Below are positions 11,935 to 23,010 of a stretch of 64,000 bases of DNA, in pieces. How positions within the stretch are numbered: position 1 is the first letter of the stretch; each line of letters opens with the position of its first letter. The DNA is from Rhinopomastus cyanomelas (taxonomy: Eukaryota > Chordata > Aves > Bucerotiformes > Rhinopomastidae), in contig VXBP01010400.1 in NCBI GenBank assembly GCA_013400115.1, positions 124,001 to 188,000 of the forward strand, in the 5' to 3' direction. Under the pieces are notes generated by a model that saw only the letters and a list, made by a program, of their open reading frames with translations, did no database searches and was not told the DNA's origin. The position numbers and the translations under genes are program-made.

Positions 11935-12224
11935 CTACAAAAGCAACACAAGTGATGAGTTCAGGAGCTGTGTGATTTCATTGGGGTAGAGGAAAAAACA
12001 AGCAGAGAAGCCCCACGCAAACAAACAAAAAGTCTTATATTGGGGTTTTTTTTTTCTATGATTCTATGACAAGCCAATGACCACTGCATGTTAGTTTCTA
12101 GCCAAGGGGCAACTCTTCAATTGCCTTGCAACTTTTAAATGTGGAGGACACACATCTTTAATGCCATGCACTGAGGCAGGCTGCTCCTTGTGGAGATACA
12201 CATTCACCTGCAGGAGGTACTCAC
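11935..12224 (-). other. FAT4 intron, short (290 bases)
   Basis: Complete intron with a GTGAGT donor at 12224 and a TTTTGTAG acceptor ending at 11935. It contains a short T-run on the plus strand near 12044-12055 followed by TCTATGATTCTATGA, which resembles an isolated CR1 3' octamer tail without a clear body. Confidence 0.8.
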
Positions 12225-13147
12225 CTGAAGAATAACTTTGGGGAGCGTCTCTAAATTCTCAGGGACATTCACAGAGTAGGGAGACAGTTCGAACGCGGGG
12301 ATATAATCATTGACATCCTTCAGGACAATACTGACGGTTGTGGTGTCGGTCCTCGGGCTGCTCCCACGGTCAGCTGACTGAACGGTCAGAGTATAGGAGG
12401 GTTTTTTCTCTCTATCCAAAGGTTTGGCCACTGTTATCACCCCTGTCACAGAATCAATCCGAAACTCATTGTTAGCATCTCCGCTCACGATGGCATAGCG
12501 GACCTGCCCGTTTGTACCTTCATCTCCATCCGTAGCAAGCACCTGGATCAAATCTGTCCCTGTCAAAGTGTTTTCCTCCACCTCCACTTTATAAAACTTC
12601 TGGGCAAAAAGTGGGTTATTGTCATTAATGTCCAGGACTATAACCATCACATCCACAGATGATGAAAGGGGTGGCTGGCCCTTGTCTGTGGCTACCACAG
12701 TCAAGGTGTAGTTGGCCACAGCTTCTCTATCGAGCTCCCCAGTAAGTCTCACTTCGCCATCAATAGTGCCGATGCTGAACTTGTTCCCCGGTGGCCGGAG
12801 CAGACTGTACTCGATGTAGCTGTTTGGGCCGCTGTCGGGATCGGTCGCCTGTGCTTTGAACACGACCGTGTCGATCGGCGTGTTTTCAGGCACGTAGGTC
12901 AGCTTCGGGGAGATAAAGCTTGGAGGGCTGTCGTTCACGTCCAGCAGAATAATGGAGACTTGGGCTGTGCTTGTGTACCTGGAGGCTGGGAGAAGGGCCA
13001 TGTCGTGGACCTGCACGACAAGGCTGTAGAAGGACTGGCTCTCGCGGTCCAACGGCTGCCTGATGCTCAGCTCCCCGTTGTTGCCAATGCTGAAGTGACC
13101 TGCGCTGTCCCCGGACGTGATGCTGAAGGACAGCTGTGAGTTGGAGC
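12225..13147 (-). CDS. FAT4: FAT4-like protocadherin, large internal exon
   Basis: This 923-base exon has a phase 1 start after GTCTGCCAG (AG at 13149-13148) and a phase 0 end at a GTGAGT donor (12224). It encodes about 308 residues: the rest of one EC repeat ending LDVNDSPPSF, two full repeats ending LDINDNNPLF and KDVNDYIPAF, and the start of a fourth ending in VNVPENLETLPKVILQ. LDRE motifs appear in each repeat. DATDPDSG- and DGDEGTNG-type calcium loops are intact. The linkers SPP and DYIP depart from canonical DNxP. The exon is GC- and CpG-richer than the surrounding introns. It was the strongest clue to FAT4 identity. The methionine upstream of 13147 in the open frame is intronic and not a start. 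Confidence 0.88.
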
Positions 13148-13221
13148 CTGGCAGACAGAGCAAGGAGAAGAAAGGTAAATAACATGCCTTCTTCCCACCA
13201 ACCCACCAGAAAGTGGCTTCA

Positions 13222-13492
13222 CATTGCACCAGGGGAGGGTTAGGCTGGACATTAGGAAGATATTTTTCAGGACAAGAGTAGTGACACTGGAATGGGCTGT
13301 GTCACAAACGGTTTTGTAGGGTTTTCCTTCAGAAACCAAGACTCAGCAGCTCTNATCCCTGGAGGTGTTTGAAGGTCTGTTAGATGTGTTGGGGATCTGG
13401 TTTAGGAGTGAAGTTGGCAGAGTAGGGTTGATGGTTGGACTCTATGATCCCAAGGGTCTTTTCCAGCCTGAATGATCCTATGATTCTATCCC
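13222..13492 (+). repeat. CR1 LINE, group C-like, interrupted
   Basis: Sense copy with GGTTAGGCTGGACATTAGG, AATGGGCTG, ATCCCTGGAGGTGTTTG and the tail GATCCTATGATTCTAT. Between AATGGGCTG and ATCCCTGG the expected CR1 text is replaced by foreign sequence ending at the N at 13354. Confidence 0.75.
13311..13354. other. Probable gap-closing artefact: near-copy of 13782-13824 ending at a single N
   Basis: Bases 13311-13353 match 13782-13824 at 42 of 43 positions, and the match ends exactly at the N at 13354. The intrusion breaks an otherwise normal CR1 body. Confidence 0.6.
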
Positions 13493-14342
13493 ATTAAATG
13501 CTTCTGGCTTCATTTCCCATAGGATCAAGACCTATACGATCATTCTGCCTGTTCATCATCATTTTGAAGTCCATCAGCTAACTTCAGCCAAGTTCCACAG
13601 AGGAGCAGAGGCTTTTGAAATGATTATTTTCTGACAAGAGTTAAACAGAGGTGGAAGGACGTTAACTGGAGCAGCTGCAGAGGAAATGGCCAGCAGAGCT
13701 CCTGCCCACGTTTCCCTCAGCAAGAGCTTCACAGAGGCAACGCGTGCGATTTTTCCCTGTCTACAATGGTCAAGGATAACAGTTTTGAAGGGTTTTCCTT
13801 CAGAAACCAAGACTCAGCAGCTCTGCTGCTCACTGGATGGCCGTTGTCCCCATTCTCTCCAGTTCAACTAAACAACATCAGCAGCACTGCAACTATTTTG
13901 TGAATTCTTCCACACAATCACACGAAGCCACAGCCAGAGACTCCCAAGCCTCACTGGAGCAAGCCAAGAGTGACTACTGGGGAGAGCTATGTTTCCCATA
14001 TACGGCAGAGGATTCCAGACTATCAGATGAACAGCCATCATCTCATGATCGAAACACAACCAGCAATTACAGTCAAGGGAGCCGTTTAGAATTTAGCTAC
14101 GGGAAATGGGGTCTGGATCTTGACAAGGCTGTGAAGTGACCCTAAAGACGCCACACAGGGAGGAAATGGATGTTACTGCCTCTACTCTAGAGCTGAGGAA
14201 AAGCTCGTTTGTGGGAACACCTAATTCAAATGAGTCTTTTCTCACTGTTTTACTACTGTGTTAAGTAATTTTGAAAATCCTGTTTTCTTGTTTTGGGTCA
14301 TGAAGACTGTGATGTAGGAATAGTAGGCTCTTCACCACTCAT

Positions 14343-14855
14343 TTAGAATCATAGGGTCATTATAGATGGAAAGGACCTCCAGGATCATCAAGTCCAGCAG
14401 ATTCCTAACCCCTAGACCATGGTCTTAAGTGCTCTAGCTACTCGGTTTTTAAACATCTCCAGGGATGGGGACTCCAGCACCTCTCTGGGCAGCCTGTTCC
14501 AGTGCCCAACCACTCTCTCAGGAAAGAACTTCTTCCTAAGATCCAATCTAAACCTCCACTGACACAACTTGAGGCCATGTCCCCATGCCCTATCATTAGT
14601 AATTTGGGAGAAGAGACCAGCGCCAGCCTCACTACAACCTCCTTTGAGGGAGCTGTAGAGAGCCAGAAGATCTCCTCTCCGCCTCCTCTTCTCTAGACTA
14701 CATAACACAGTTCCTTGAGCCACTTTCCATAGGGCCTGTTTTCCAGCCTTTTCCCCAGCCTCCCTGTGCTTCTCTGGTCCTGCTCCAGCACCTCAATGCC
14801 CTTCTGATACTGTGGCACCAAAAACTAGACCCAGGGCTCAAGGTTCAGTCTCACG
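14343..14855 (-). repeat. CR1 LINE, group B, about 510 bases
   Basis: AGAATCATAGGGTCATT start, group B signature with an internal deletion near 14398, GGGCAGCCTGTTCCAGTG, ATTAGTAATTTGGGAG, CTCCAGCACCTCAATGCC and CAAAAACTAGACCC. It is one of the longer copies. Confidence 0.87.
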
Positions 14856-17349
14856 AGTGCAGAGTATTCAACCCTTGAACTTGCTTTTTCAGGCAAAGAA
14901 CCCTGGCTGTCTGCTTGAGCAGCAGATGACTTTGCTGTGCGTTTTGTCATTCTTCCTCAGAACCTCTTTTCTCCGGGGACTGAGTTGCTTTGATAGTAAA
15001 ATTACTCCTGCGTTAGATTCATTAAGCGCTGCTGCTGATTATGCTCAAACTTGGGAACCGCACTCCTGTCTTTATCCCAGTGGCTACTCTAATTGGCATC
15101 TTTCCCTCCCCCTTTCACTCTTGTAGGAATTAATTACAAACAAGTGGAAGCAAACACAAAAGATCAATTATTTTAATGTAATTACAGAAATTATTAGACT
15201 TATTTGCCAGATACCAGTATTTCCAACACTACTCTGATCGCGTGAAGCACTGCAAAAGTTTCACATGAGTCTTTTTTGTCCAGCTATGTTTTCAAATGTC
15301 TACTTATGCGGATGAAAGTCTTCTGATTTCAGTACTTCAGCGTTTTAAGCACACCCCTGTGTCATCCCACAGCATCACTGGGACATCAGGGGATGACCAG
15401 AGGGCTGGAAGCCTTGCCACATGGAGAAAGGCTGAGAAACCATTGTGTTTCCTGCAAAAGAGAGAACTAGAAAATGGAAGGGAGCTGCTTCACTGTCACC
15501 ATGGTTTTGTCTTTTATCAGTGTTGATTCTAAAATGACACACACTCCTCTCTCTCATTACAAAACTACATCTTTTCAGAGCTGCTTCAAACTACAGGATC
15601 ATACAGCATAAATAATCAACAAAATGATGCCCTCAGTGCACACAGATACAGCATGTGAGCCATATGCCGAGGAGTACAGCACTAGCTGCTTCTCTACTCT
15701 GGATAAATATAAGATGACACAGAATAACAAGCTTGGGCTTGAAACAGAAACACCAATAGATCACAACATTTGGTGTAGTTGCAGTCCTATGGGGAAACTC
15801 AGCCTGGCGTGCTCTTGGAATGAAATTTCTGCCCTATTAATTTTAAATCCAGCCAGCCTGCCAGAAAACACAAAAGGCAAGATAACTGACTTTGCGTTGC
15901 ACCGCTCCTCAAATATCCCTTTGCTTTCTTGATAACTCAGGGCATGATGAATGCAAAGGGATACGTCAGCGATAGGATACGGTTCGCGTCCGCTCCGCAC
16001 AGATGGAAATGAATGTACGAGGTGCAAGAGAAAAGGCAAACAGATCCATGATGGTTAAGTGAAATGAACTTCCAAGAAGATTTGAGACGAAGCATTGTGC
16101 TCCTAGCCCTACGAGGAGATGGATGAGACACAAACCCATTTATCTATAGGTCTGAAGGAACACTCCCTTCCTTGAATCTGCATGATGCAAGCACAAATTC
16201 CTCCTCCAACTTTTCGTTCAAAGCTTTACCACGAGTGGTGAAAGAGATCTGTGCAAGAACAGCCAACTCCACCAAGTTATAACTTCTGACTCGCTGCCTT
16301 ATCTCACTTCTCGCTCGCTTTCTGCATTTGATCTCAAAACCAGTTGCGCAACCATGGAAAGTTCTATCCACCAGCACCAAAATTTATGTTCCCACAAAAA
16401 CGTTTGAGTCAAACGAGTCAGCATTTCCTGAGGAAAAAGCCCTGTTTTCCTGGAGAATGGTGATCAGCCGAGTCGTTGCACGGCCACACACTGGGATCCC
16501 TTCAAGCGTGCAGGTGCTCTGTGCTCGAAGCAGACACTTCACTGTCAGACAGTTCTGTGGGCTTTGCTGAGCACCAGTGTCAAGTTGAGAGGAGGGAAGG
16601 TTGACACATTAATGTCACAAAAATAACCTTCACCTGTAAAGCCACTCAGAACGTTATGAATAATTCTGCATGAAGTCACACTGACTAATGCCTGTGGACA
16701 CGTAAGAAAACGCAGGACACTACGGAATGCTTTTCATGCGTTTTATGGCCACATTCTATAATTAGTCTTACTTGGACGTCAACTGCGTGGCCCCACGGTT
16801 AAGCAAGCTACATAAACGGTATCTTCTGCACTCCAGCACATTAACACCTTTCCAATGCCATAAATAACTCCAAGACTAAAGCTTATTTTAATGAGAAACG
16901 TTCCTGGGGTTTATTTTCCTCAGCTTTTTGAACCTACACTATCCATACCCCATGGGTCCCAATTCTCTTCATGACCCACTAAAACCTTACAGTACATTTA
17001 CGATGATTTCAGGTGATGTCTCCTATCACCAGAACCTTTTTATAGAACACAAACTTTACGAAAAATAAAATCCAGAAGACTTAGATTTGATTTAAATGTG
17101 TGATCTAAGCAACAGGGGGAAAAATCACAGTGTGATGTGCTCTAGGTAAACACAGATCTCAAACTCATTCCTGCAGTTGCAAGCAGGATCTGTATTTTTA
17201 ATTCATCACAGATAAAAACAAGGAAGGAAGCACCCTCTCATAACCTGATTTGAACTATTTGAAAAATAACTTTGGTGGGCAAGGAGGATGGTGGGACTGG
17301 AGGAGAACAACCAGTGTTTCCCTGAAAAGCTCCAGTGAAGCTTGAGTCT

Positions 17350-17500
17350 ACAGAATCACTGAATTACTGAGGCTGAAAAAACCAGCCCAGACCAGGTCAA
17401 GTCCAGCCCATGACCTGACATCACCACAACCAAGACCATGGCACTAAGGGCCACATCTAATCTTTCTTTAACACTTCCAAGGATGGATTTAGGATAGACT
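17350..17500 (-). repeat. CR1 LINE, group E, 3' end
   Basis: AGAATCACTGAATTACTGAG start, a GCCCAGACCAGGTCAAG variant, CCTGACATCACCACAACC and CACTTCCAAGGATGG, then truncation. Confidence 0.7.
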
Positions 17501-17599
17501 GGATCACTGAGGTTTGGAGTAGATGCTCCAGGGTGGAAAGCTCTGCCCAAGCTGATCAGAGAGGCTCAAACTTCAACCTCTCCAGTAAATTTCTGGTCT

Positions 17600-17737
17600 G
17601 GAGTTGGGTTAGGAAACACGGTGGTTCTAGGGTAGGATGGGCAAACCTCATCTAGTGAGAGGTGTCTGTACTCACAGCAAGGGGGGTTGGAACTAGATGA
17701 TCTTTAAGGTCCCTTCCAACCTAAACCATTCTGTGAT
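17600..17737 (+). repeat. CR1 LINE, 3' end fragment
   Basis: Ends with GGTTGGAACTAGATGATC, GGTCCCTTCCAACCTAAACC and ATTCTGTGATAG. The 5' side decays. Orientation is opposite to the nearby piece at 17350. Confidence 0.7.
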
Positions 17738-17889
17738 AGTCTGTTTACACAACATGCAGTGAATGTACGCATACGATGGCATCCTAAGGATAGCCCTAAC
17801 TTGCCCCTTCTACTAGATCTTCTAACAGTTAGCTGACATGAAACAACTACTTATCATCAGAGAGGTAAAGAATACAAAGCAAGACCTAC

Positions 17890-18240
17890 CATCATCTGCA
17901 TCAGTGACGCTGAAGTTGAGAATAGCAGATCCTGGAGCCAGGTTCTCCATCACAGACGTGCTGTACGAGGTCATGCTGAACACCGGCGGGTTATCGTTGA
18001 CATCCAGTATATTGAAGTACACTCTGATGGCAGTAAACTGGCCTCCCCCGTCTTCCGCACGGACGGTAAGAATATAATACTGCTGTGCTTCGTAGTCCAA
18101 CGCGCGGGTCAGGTTGAAGACTCCAGTAACAGGGTTCAGGAAGAAGATACCCTCCTCATCATCCTCACTTACAGTGTATGTAATTTCCCCGTTGATACCA
18201 GAGTCGTCATCTGTGGCTAGAATGGCTGCCACCAAAGAAC
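17890..18240 (-). CDS. FAT4: FAT4-like protocadherin, internal exon
   Basis: This 351-base exon has phase 1 at both ends, so it could be skipped without a frameshift. The acceptor is CTCTACAG (AG at 18242-18241) and the donor is GTAGGT at 17889. It encodes most of one EC repeat: DDDSGINGE (DxNDN-type calcium loop), LDYEAQQYYILTVRAEDGGG, and the linker LDVNDNPPVF. It then starts the next repeat with MEN and ends at DADDG. The motif order and the variant LDYE in place of LDRE are typical of Fat-type cadherin repeats. The split glycine codons at both borders match the neighbouring exons exactly. Confidence 0.86.
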
Positions 18241-19198
18241 CTGTAGAGCAAGACAGGTCATCACAAAAGGCACCTCACCGGTGTGGGCAGAGCCAGCCCA
18301 CCACACAGCTCTGCAGGATAAGAGGCATCCCTCTGGTGGAAATTCAAGCCTCGTATGACTAACAACTACAAAAGGGTTTTCATAGCTGAAGGGAGCAGTA
18401 TTCAGTCTGGTGTTTATTTTATGGGCTACAGAAAACCCCCCAAGAAATGGCCAGGAACATGTGAGTTTGTCTCTAAATGGGGCCATGTCCAGATTAGATA
18501 TCAACTGGGGCTAAAATACCTTTTCTCCTGTGAGGCGTTTGCATTTTAGACCCTGTCCTCCTCTGAAACCATCTAGATATTTCTTTCTAAATGCAGAAAC
18601 CAAAATGTCAGTTCATACCAAACACCCCAGCTCCACTGTTTGAAAAAGTCCCTTCACAGGGTAACTGTGGTTAGAAAACCAGAAACCTTAGAGGGCTCCG
18701 TTCTTCACTGTTTTCTGAAACCCTACTCCTTGTGAATTGGTGCCATTGTTTTCATTGCTGCATAGCTGCGCTCACGCCACTGACCTATCTTACGCAGGCT
18801 TGGAAATTGAGTGTCACTATTTAGTATTTCAAACACTAATTACAATCAAGATCAGCTCATTTCCAAGAAAATCAATCATGCCATTTCTTTTCCAGGGAAA
18901 CAGATGGATTCCATGTGCTGCGGCACTGTTAACTGTTTTCAAGCATCATGACAATGAAACCACTTAACCCCAGAAAGAAGAAGAGAGCTGCAAGTTTCTT
19001 CAACCCAGCTGAACTCACTGGTGTCTTTGACATCCATTTGATTCCCTCACACTGTCTGATTGCATGTTAATTGGTGAAGAGGGGCTCTCCCAAAGCTGAA
19101 TAGGATTATCAGGAGTGGGGGAGTAGCTCCAAGCTTTCTCCCACACTTAAAAGTCGAAGCCCTAATAAAAGCTTGAAAGCTACCACCACGTTATTTGC

Positions 19199-19285
19199 AT
19201 CATAGAATCACTACGGATCGGAAGGGACCTCGAAAGATCATCTAGTCCAATCCGCCTGCAGCAGCAGGATCACCTAAACCAAGTG
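19199..19285 (-). repeat. CR1 LINE, group A, very short 3' end
   Basis: ATCATAGAATCACTACGG start, group A signature, and AGCAGCAGGATCACCTAAAC. Only about 85 bases. Confidence 0.82.
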
Positions 19286-19312
19286 ATTAATTTACAGTTT
19301 AGAAGAAGCTTA

Positions 19313-19560
19313 TAATCACAGAACCATCATGGCTGGAAAGGACCTCCAGGATCATCATGTCCATCTCATCTCAACAGCTCCCTAAACCCTAGACCATGGC
19401 CTCAAATGCTCCAGCTACTCAGTTTTTAAACATCTCCAGGGATGGGGACTCCACCACCTCCCTGGGCAGCCTGTTCCAGTGCCCAGCCACTTGCTCAGGA
19501 AAGAGCTTCTTCCTAAGATCCAATCTAAACCTCCCCGATGCAACTCGAGGCCAGCTTCTA
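19313..19560 (-). repeat. CR1 LINE, group B, 3' portion
   Basis: ATCACAGAACCATCATGG start, group B signature with ATCATGTCC, GGGCAGCCTGTTCCAGTG and CTAAGATCCAATCTAAACC. Its truncated 5' end faces the next copy. Confidence 0.86.
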
Positions 19561-19567
19561 AGATTGG

Positions 19568-19817
19568 TTTCACATTCGAGAAGGGCAGATTGCAATGGGC
19601 TGTTAGGAAGAAGCTCTTTAGCAGCAGGGGGGTTGAACTCTGGAACAGGTTGCCAAGGTTGGTGGTTGAGGCCCCATCCCTGGAGATAGTCAAGAGGAGG
19701 CTGGACAAGGCTCTGGCCAACCTGATCTAGTTGAGGCTATCCCTGCTAACTGCAAGGGGCTAGGACTCGGTGGCCTTTGGAGGTCCCTTCCAACCCAGGC
19801 CATTCTACGATTCTATG
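19568..19817 (+). repeat. CR1 LINE, group D, 3' portion
   Basis: Sense copy with GGGCTGTTAGGAAGAAGC, GAACTCTGGAACAGGTTGCC, ATCCCTGGAGATAGTCAAG and the tail TTCTACGATTCTATG. It forms a 5'-to-5' inverted pair with the copy on its left. Confidence 0.85.
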
Positions 19818-20642
19818 CTCCAAGTACGAACAGCAGCAGATACTGGTTTTATAGTAGCAGTCCACAGAAAATAGTAAGAACTTTTTACGGTGAGTGATAT
19901 TCATTTCTCATCTGGAGTCATAGAAGACACCACAGTTCTGCGAAAACATTTTGTTCTAAGTATTTTTTTAGTTTACAACCTAAACTATTAAACATCAGAG
20001 CACTCTTTCCTATGAAACAAGCTTGAAATGAAAAAACCCCAGTAACAACATCTAGGAACCAGAATCAATTACCTAAACTTCAGATTTTTCTACAGTCACC
20101 TTGTTGGCAACAGGAGTGAACAATAAGATCAAGGAAATACGATGTTGGGGCTAGTAACTGAGTGCACGTAGGGAACAGCATTCAGAAATCAGTGTATTAC
20201 TAGCTGCTCAATGGTCGCCCAGTTAGTGATGCCACGCTTGATGAATTAAGAACTGTAGGTCACATCCACTGCAGACAGCTCACTAAATCAATACTAGCAT
20301 TGCCATTACACCACTGTGATAGCTTACACTGTTTGTATCCTGTTAGTTGCTCCTGCTCCTATGCTCTCTGCTATTTTTCTAGTAGTTGCACTAATTCCTC
20401 CTGTGCATCTAGGATTTTGTTGTCTATTTCCCATTGAGAAGAAGTTTGACCTCACTGGTGACCCAGATTTCCTAGCAAGCAGGCTCAGAGCATGGTGTGA
20501 CTCCTTCCATGTCTACACCCCATCCAACAGAAGCCCTTCAGCACCTCCCGTGTCCCTGCCAAATTCAGACTGATCTGCGACCCCCTGGGCTGACAGAAAG
20601 TTAAAAAAAAATCAATTGATTTTAGGGCCATTTCTTCTTTAC

Positions 20643-20904
20643 CTGGAGTGGCATCTTCCGGGATGTCAAAGGAATACACTGGCTTGGAGAATTTGGGGAT
20701 GTGGTCGTTAACATCGCTGACCGTGATGTTTATTCTCATGTCTGAGGACTGCAGGCCATCGTCAGCACGGACCAGCAGGGAGTACTTGGAGCGGCGCTCG
20801 CGGTCCAGGCGCTTGGTGGCTATCAGGTCTCCTGACTCGGGGTCAATGTGGAAGCTATCATCCGCACCGCTGATAATAGTGTATGTGACGAGGGCATTGG
20901 CTCC
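20643..20904 (-). CDS. FAT4: FAT4-like protocadherin, internal exon
   Basis: This 262-base exon starts in phase 0 after an AACTCAG acceptor (AG at 20906-20905) and ends with one base of a split glycine codon before a GTAAAG donor at 20642. It completes the EC repeat begun in the previous exon. It shows a GANALVTYTI strand, the LDRE motif followed by SKYSLLVRADDG, and the linker DVNDHIPKF, in which the usual DNxP asparagine is replaced by histidine. It then opens the next repeat, ending at DIPEDATPG. The first codon joins to DADE of the upstream exon, giving the normal DADEGxN calcium motif across the splice. An apparent longer reading frame upstream of 20904 is intron. Confidence 0.84.
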
Positions 20905-21240
20905 CTGAGTTAAAACAGAAGTGGTCAAATCAAGTTATTTGCCAGGAAAACCACATCATAACTTTCAGTAAGACGAGAATCGTTCCAGTAACTGCACTTG
21001 GCGGATATTTTTCAGAACAGCTTCCTTTAATAAACAGCCTTCCTGCCCAGTCCCAGCCTCACTCCCCCAGTGAAGATGCAAACCCACACAGTTCTTGTTT
21101 CTGAGATTTGGAACGATGAGGCTACCCCAAGACTTTTTGCTCCACTGTTCATAAAAGGATCACATTCAGTCAACACCATAAAGCTCCAATGGTTGAATTT
21201 CAAGCCAGCACCACTGAGCAGTGTAATTTAGAGCCAAGGA

Positions 21241-21557
21241 ATCATTCTGAGCTGAGCGTGTTTAGCCTGGAGAAGAGGAGACTCAGGGGGACTCTACAAC
21301 TTCCTAAACCCTCTGCAACTCCCTGAAGGGAGGTTGTGGTCAGGTGGGGGTCAAGTTGGATGCTAGGAAGCCTCTCCTCATGGAAAGGGTGCTCAGAGCC
21401 TGGAATGGACTGCCCAGGGCAGTGATCAAGTCCCCAACCACAGAGATGTTGAAGGACACACTGGCTGTGACCTTTAGTGCCCTGGTCTGGCCAATGTGGT
21501 GATGTTAGGTCCTGGTCTGGTCTGCATGAGCTCAGAGGGCTTTCCAGCCTCAATCAC
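21241..21557 (+). repeat. CR1 LINE, group E, 3' portion
   Basis: Sense copy with TTTAGCCTGGAGAAGAGGAG, CTCATGGAAAGGGTGCTCAG, GATGTTAGGTCCTGGTCTGG and the tail CACTGTGATTCTA. Confidence 0.85.
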
Positions 21558-21561
21558 TGTG

Positions 21562-21702
21562 ATTCTAGCTTGGAAGAGACGTTTAACTGCTAGCTAACAC
21601 TGCCATGTCCACAGTGGGACCACCTCCTAAAGTGCCACATCTCAAAGTCCTCTAAACACCTCCAGGAATGATGACACAACCACTTCCATGGGCAGCTTCC
21701 TC
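21562..21702 (-). repeat. CR1 LINE, group C, 3' end, tail-to-tail with its neighbour
   Basis: GCTTGGAAGAGACGTTTAAC, CTAACACTGCCATGTCC and AACACCTCCAGGAATGATGA. Its 3' end directly meets the 3' tail of the sense copy ending at 21557. Confidence 0.75.
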
Positions 21703-22267
21703 TTAACAGCAATCAGTGTTTCCTCTCATTTTGTGTTCAAAGGTTAAATGAAATCCCTGTCAGTGGGATGAGCTCTGCCTTTCCACTTCTCTGGAGGAAG
21801 GATGGATAGAGAAGAGCATGAGATGAAGGAAGGAGGACCAGGGGCAGCTCCACCAGCCAGCATGCACGGCAAGAGCTGCAGCCCCAGCCAGGAGCAGCTT
21901 TGTGTGAGCTGTGCTGGTGGCAGCCCCTCAGAGACCTGTGTCTGCACAGAAATACGTTCACCCCATAAATAAACAGCCTCAAAGTGACAAATCGTGTGTC
22001 ATTAAAATCACAGTGTGCGCTCTTGCTTTGCGCTGGAGGTCAAAAGCTGTTGTTCTGCAGTCAAAGCATCTCATTTGTCCTTGGATTCACAGGGACTTGG
22101 AGCCTTTTGGTTCAAAGGAAAAGTAAGGTTGCACAGAAAAACAGCTGGTTTGAGGGTTTTGGGTTTTCTCCATTAATGGTTGAAGTTAAGATTTAGGGAA
22201 ACTGGGGCACTTCCATTCAAAAAGTATTGAGATGGTGCATTTTGCCTCAGTCCTGTCCTGTCACCTT

Positions 22268-22352
22268 CCAGGGCTCTGTCACCCACACTGTGAAGAAGTT
22301 CCTTCTGATACTTGCATCCTGTATGTCCTATCACTAGATGACATTGAGAAGA
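22268..22352 (-). repeat. CR1 LINE, group A, internal fragment
   Basis: CCAGGGCTCTGTCACCC, GAAGAAGTTCCTTCTGATA and CTATCACTAGATGACATTG match the group A body. It lacks both ends and carries an internal deletion. Confidence 0.7.
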
Positions 22353-22365
22353 GCCACAGAATCCT

Positions 22366-22917
22366 GGGGTGAATCAGAATGGAGGTGGTTAGTAGATGGA
22401 GAGAGGTTCTCCTTCCCCTCTACTCTGCACTAGTGAGACCACGTCTGGAGTATTGGTTCCAGTTCTGGGCCCCTCAGTTCAAGAAGGACATGGAGCTGCT
22501 GAAGGGAGTCCAGCATAGAGCAATGAGGATGATGAAGGAAGTGGAACATCTCCCTTATGAGGAGAGGTTGAGGGAGCTGGTTCTCTTTAGCTTGGAGAAC
22601 AGGAAACTGAGGGGTGACCTCATTAATGTATATAAATATGTGAGGGGTGGGTGTCAGGAGGATGGAGCCAGGCTCTTCTCAATGTCATCTGGTGATAGAA
22701 CGAGGGGCAATGGGTGTGAGCTGGAACACAGGAGGTTCCTTATAAATATCAGAAGGAACAGGCTGCCCAGGGGGATTGTGGAGTCTCCTTCTCCATTTAA
22801 AACCTGCCTGAATACGCTCCTGTGTGACTTGGTCTAGGTGATCCTGCTGTGGTAGGGGGCTTGGACTGGATGATCTTTCGAGGTCCCTCCCAATCCCTGA
22901 TGATTCTGTGATTCTAT
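22366..22917 (+). repeat. CR1 LINE, group A, about 550 bases
   Basis: Sense copy starting near GGAGGTGGTTAGTAGATGG, with CACTAGTGAGACCACGTC, GAGGATGATGAAGGAAGTGG, GGTGTCAGGAGGATGGAGCC and the tail TGATGATTCTGTGATTCTAT. A small deletion lies near 22756. Confidence 0.87.
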
Positions 22918-22919
22918 AT

Positions 22920-23010
22920 CCAAACAACCTTTAAATACATCCAGGGATGGTGACTCAACCCCCTCCCTGGGCAGCCAGTTACAGCATCCAACCACTCTTT
23001 CTGTGAAAAA
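22920..23010 (-). repeat. CR1 LINE internal fragment
   Basis: CCTTTAAATACATCCAGGG, CTCCCTGGGCAGCCAGTTA and CCAACCACTCTTTCTGTG. The 3' end is missing where it meets the sense copy on its left. Confidence 0.68.

Larger units (their letters stand above)
13148..17889 (-). other. FAT4 intron (4742 bases)
   Basis: Complete intron with a GTAGGT donor and a CAG acceptor. It holds CR1 pieces at 13222-13492, 14343-14855, 17350-17500 and 17600-17737. The stretches 13493-14342 and 14856-17349 lack recognised repeats. The latter is AT-rich with long TAATTA-type runs near 15125-15200, and no coding was recognised in it. Confidence 0.78.
18241..20642 (-). other. FAT4 intron (2402 bases)
   Basis: Complete intron with a GTAAAG donor and a CTACAG acceptor. 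Three CR1 pieces lie at 19199-19817 and the rest is unrecognised non-coding sequence. The longest repeat-free parts are 18241-19198 and 19818-20642. Confidence 0.78.

Noticed and set aside
12044..12068. T-run followed by TCTATGATTCTATGA as a separate CR1
   Set aside because: Only the octamer-like tail is visible, with no CR1 body on either side, so it is mentioned only in the intron entry.
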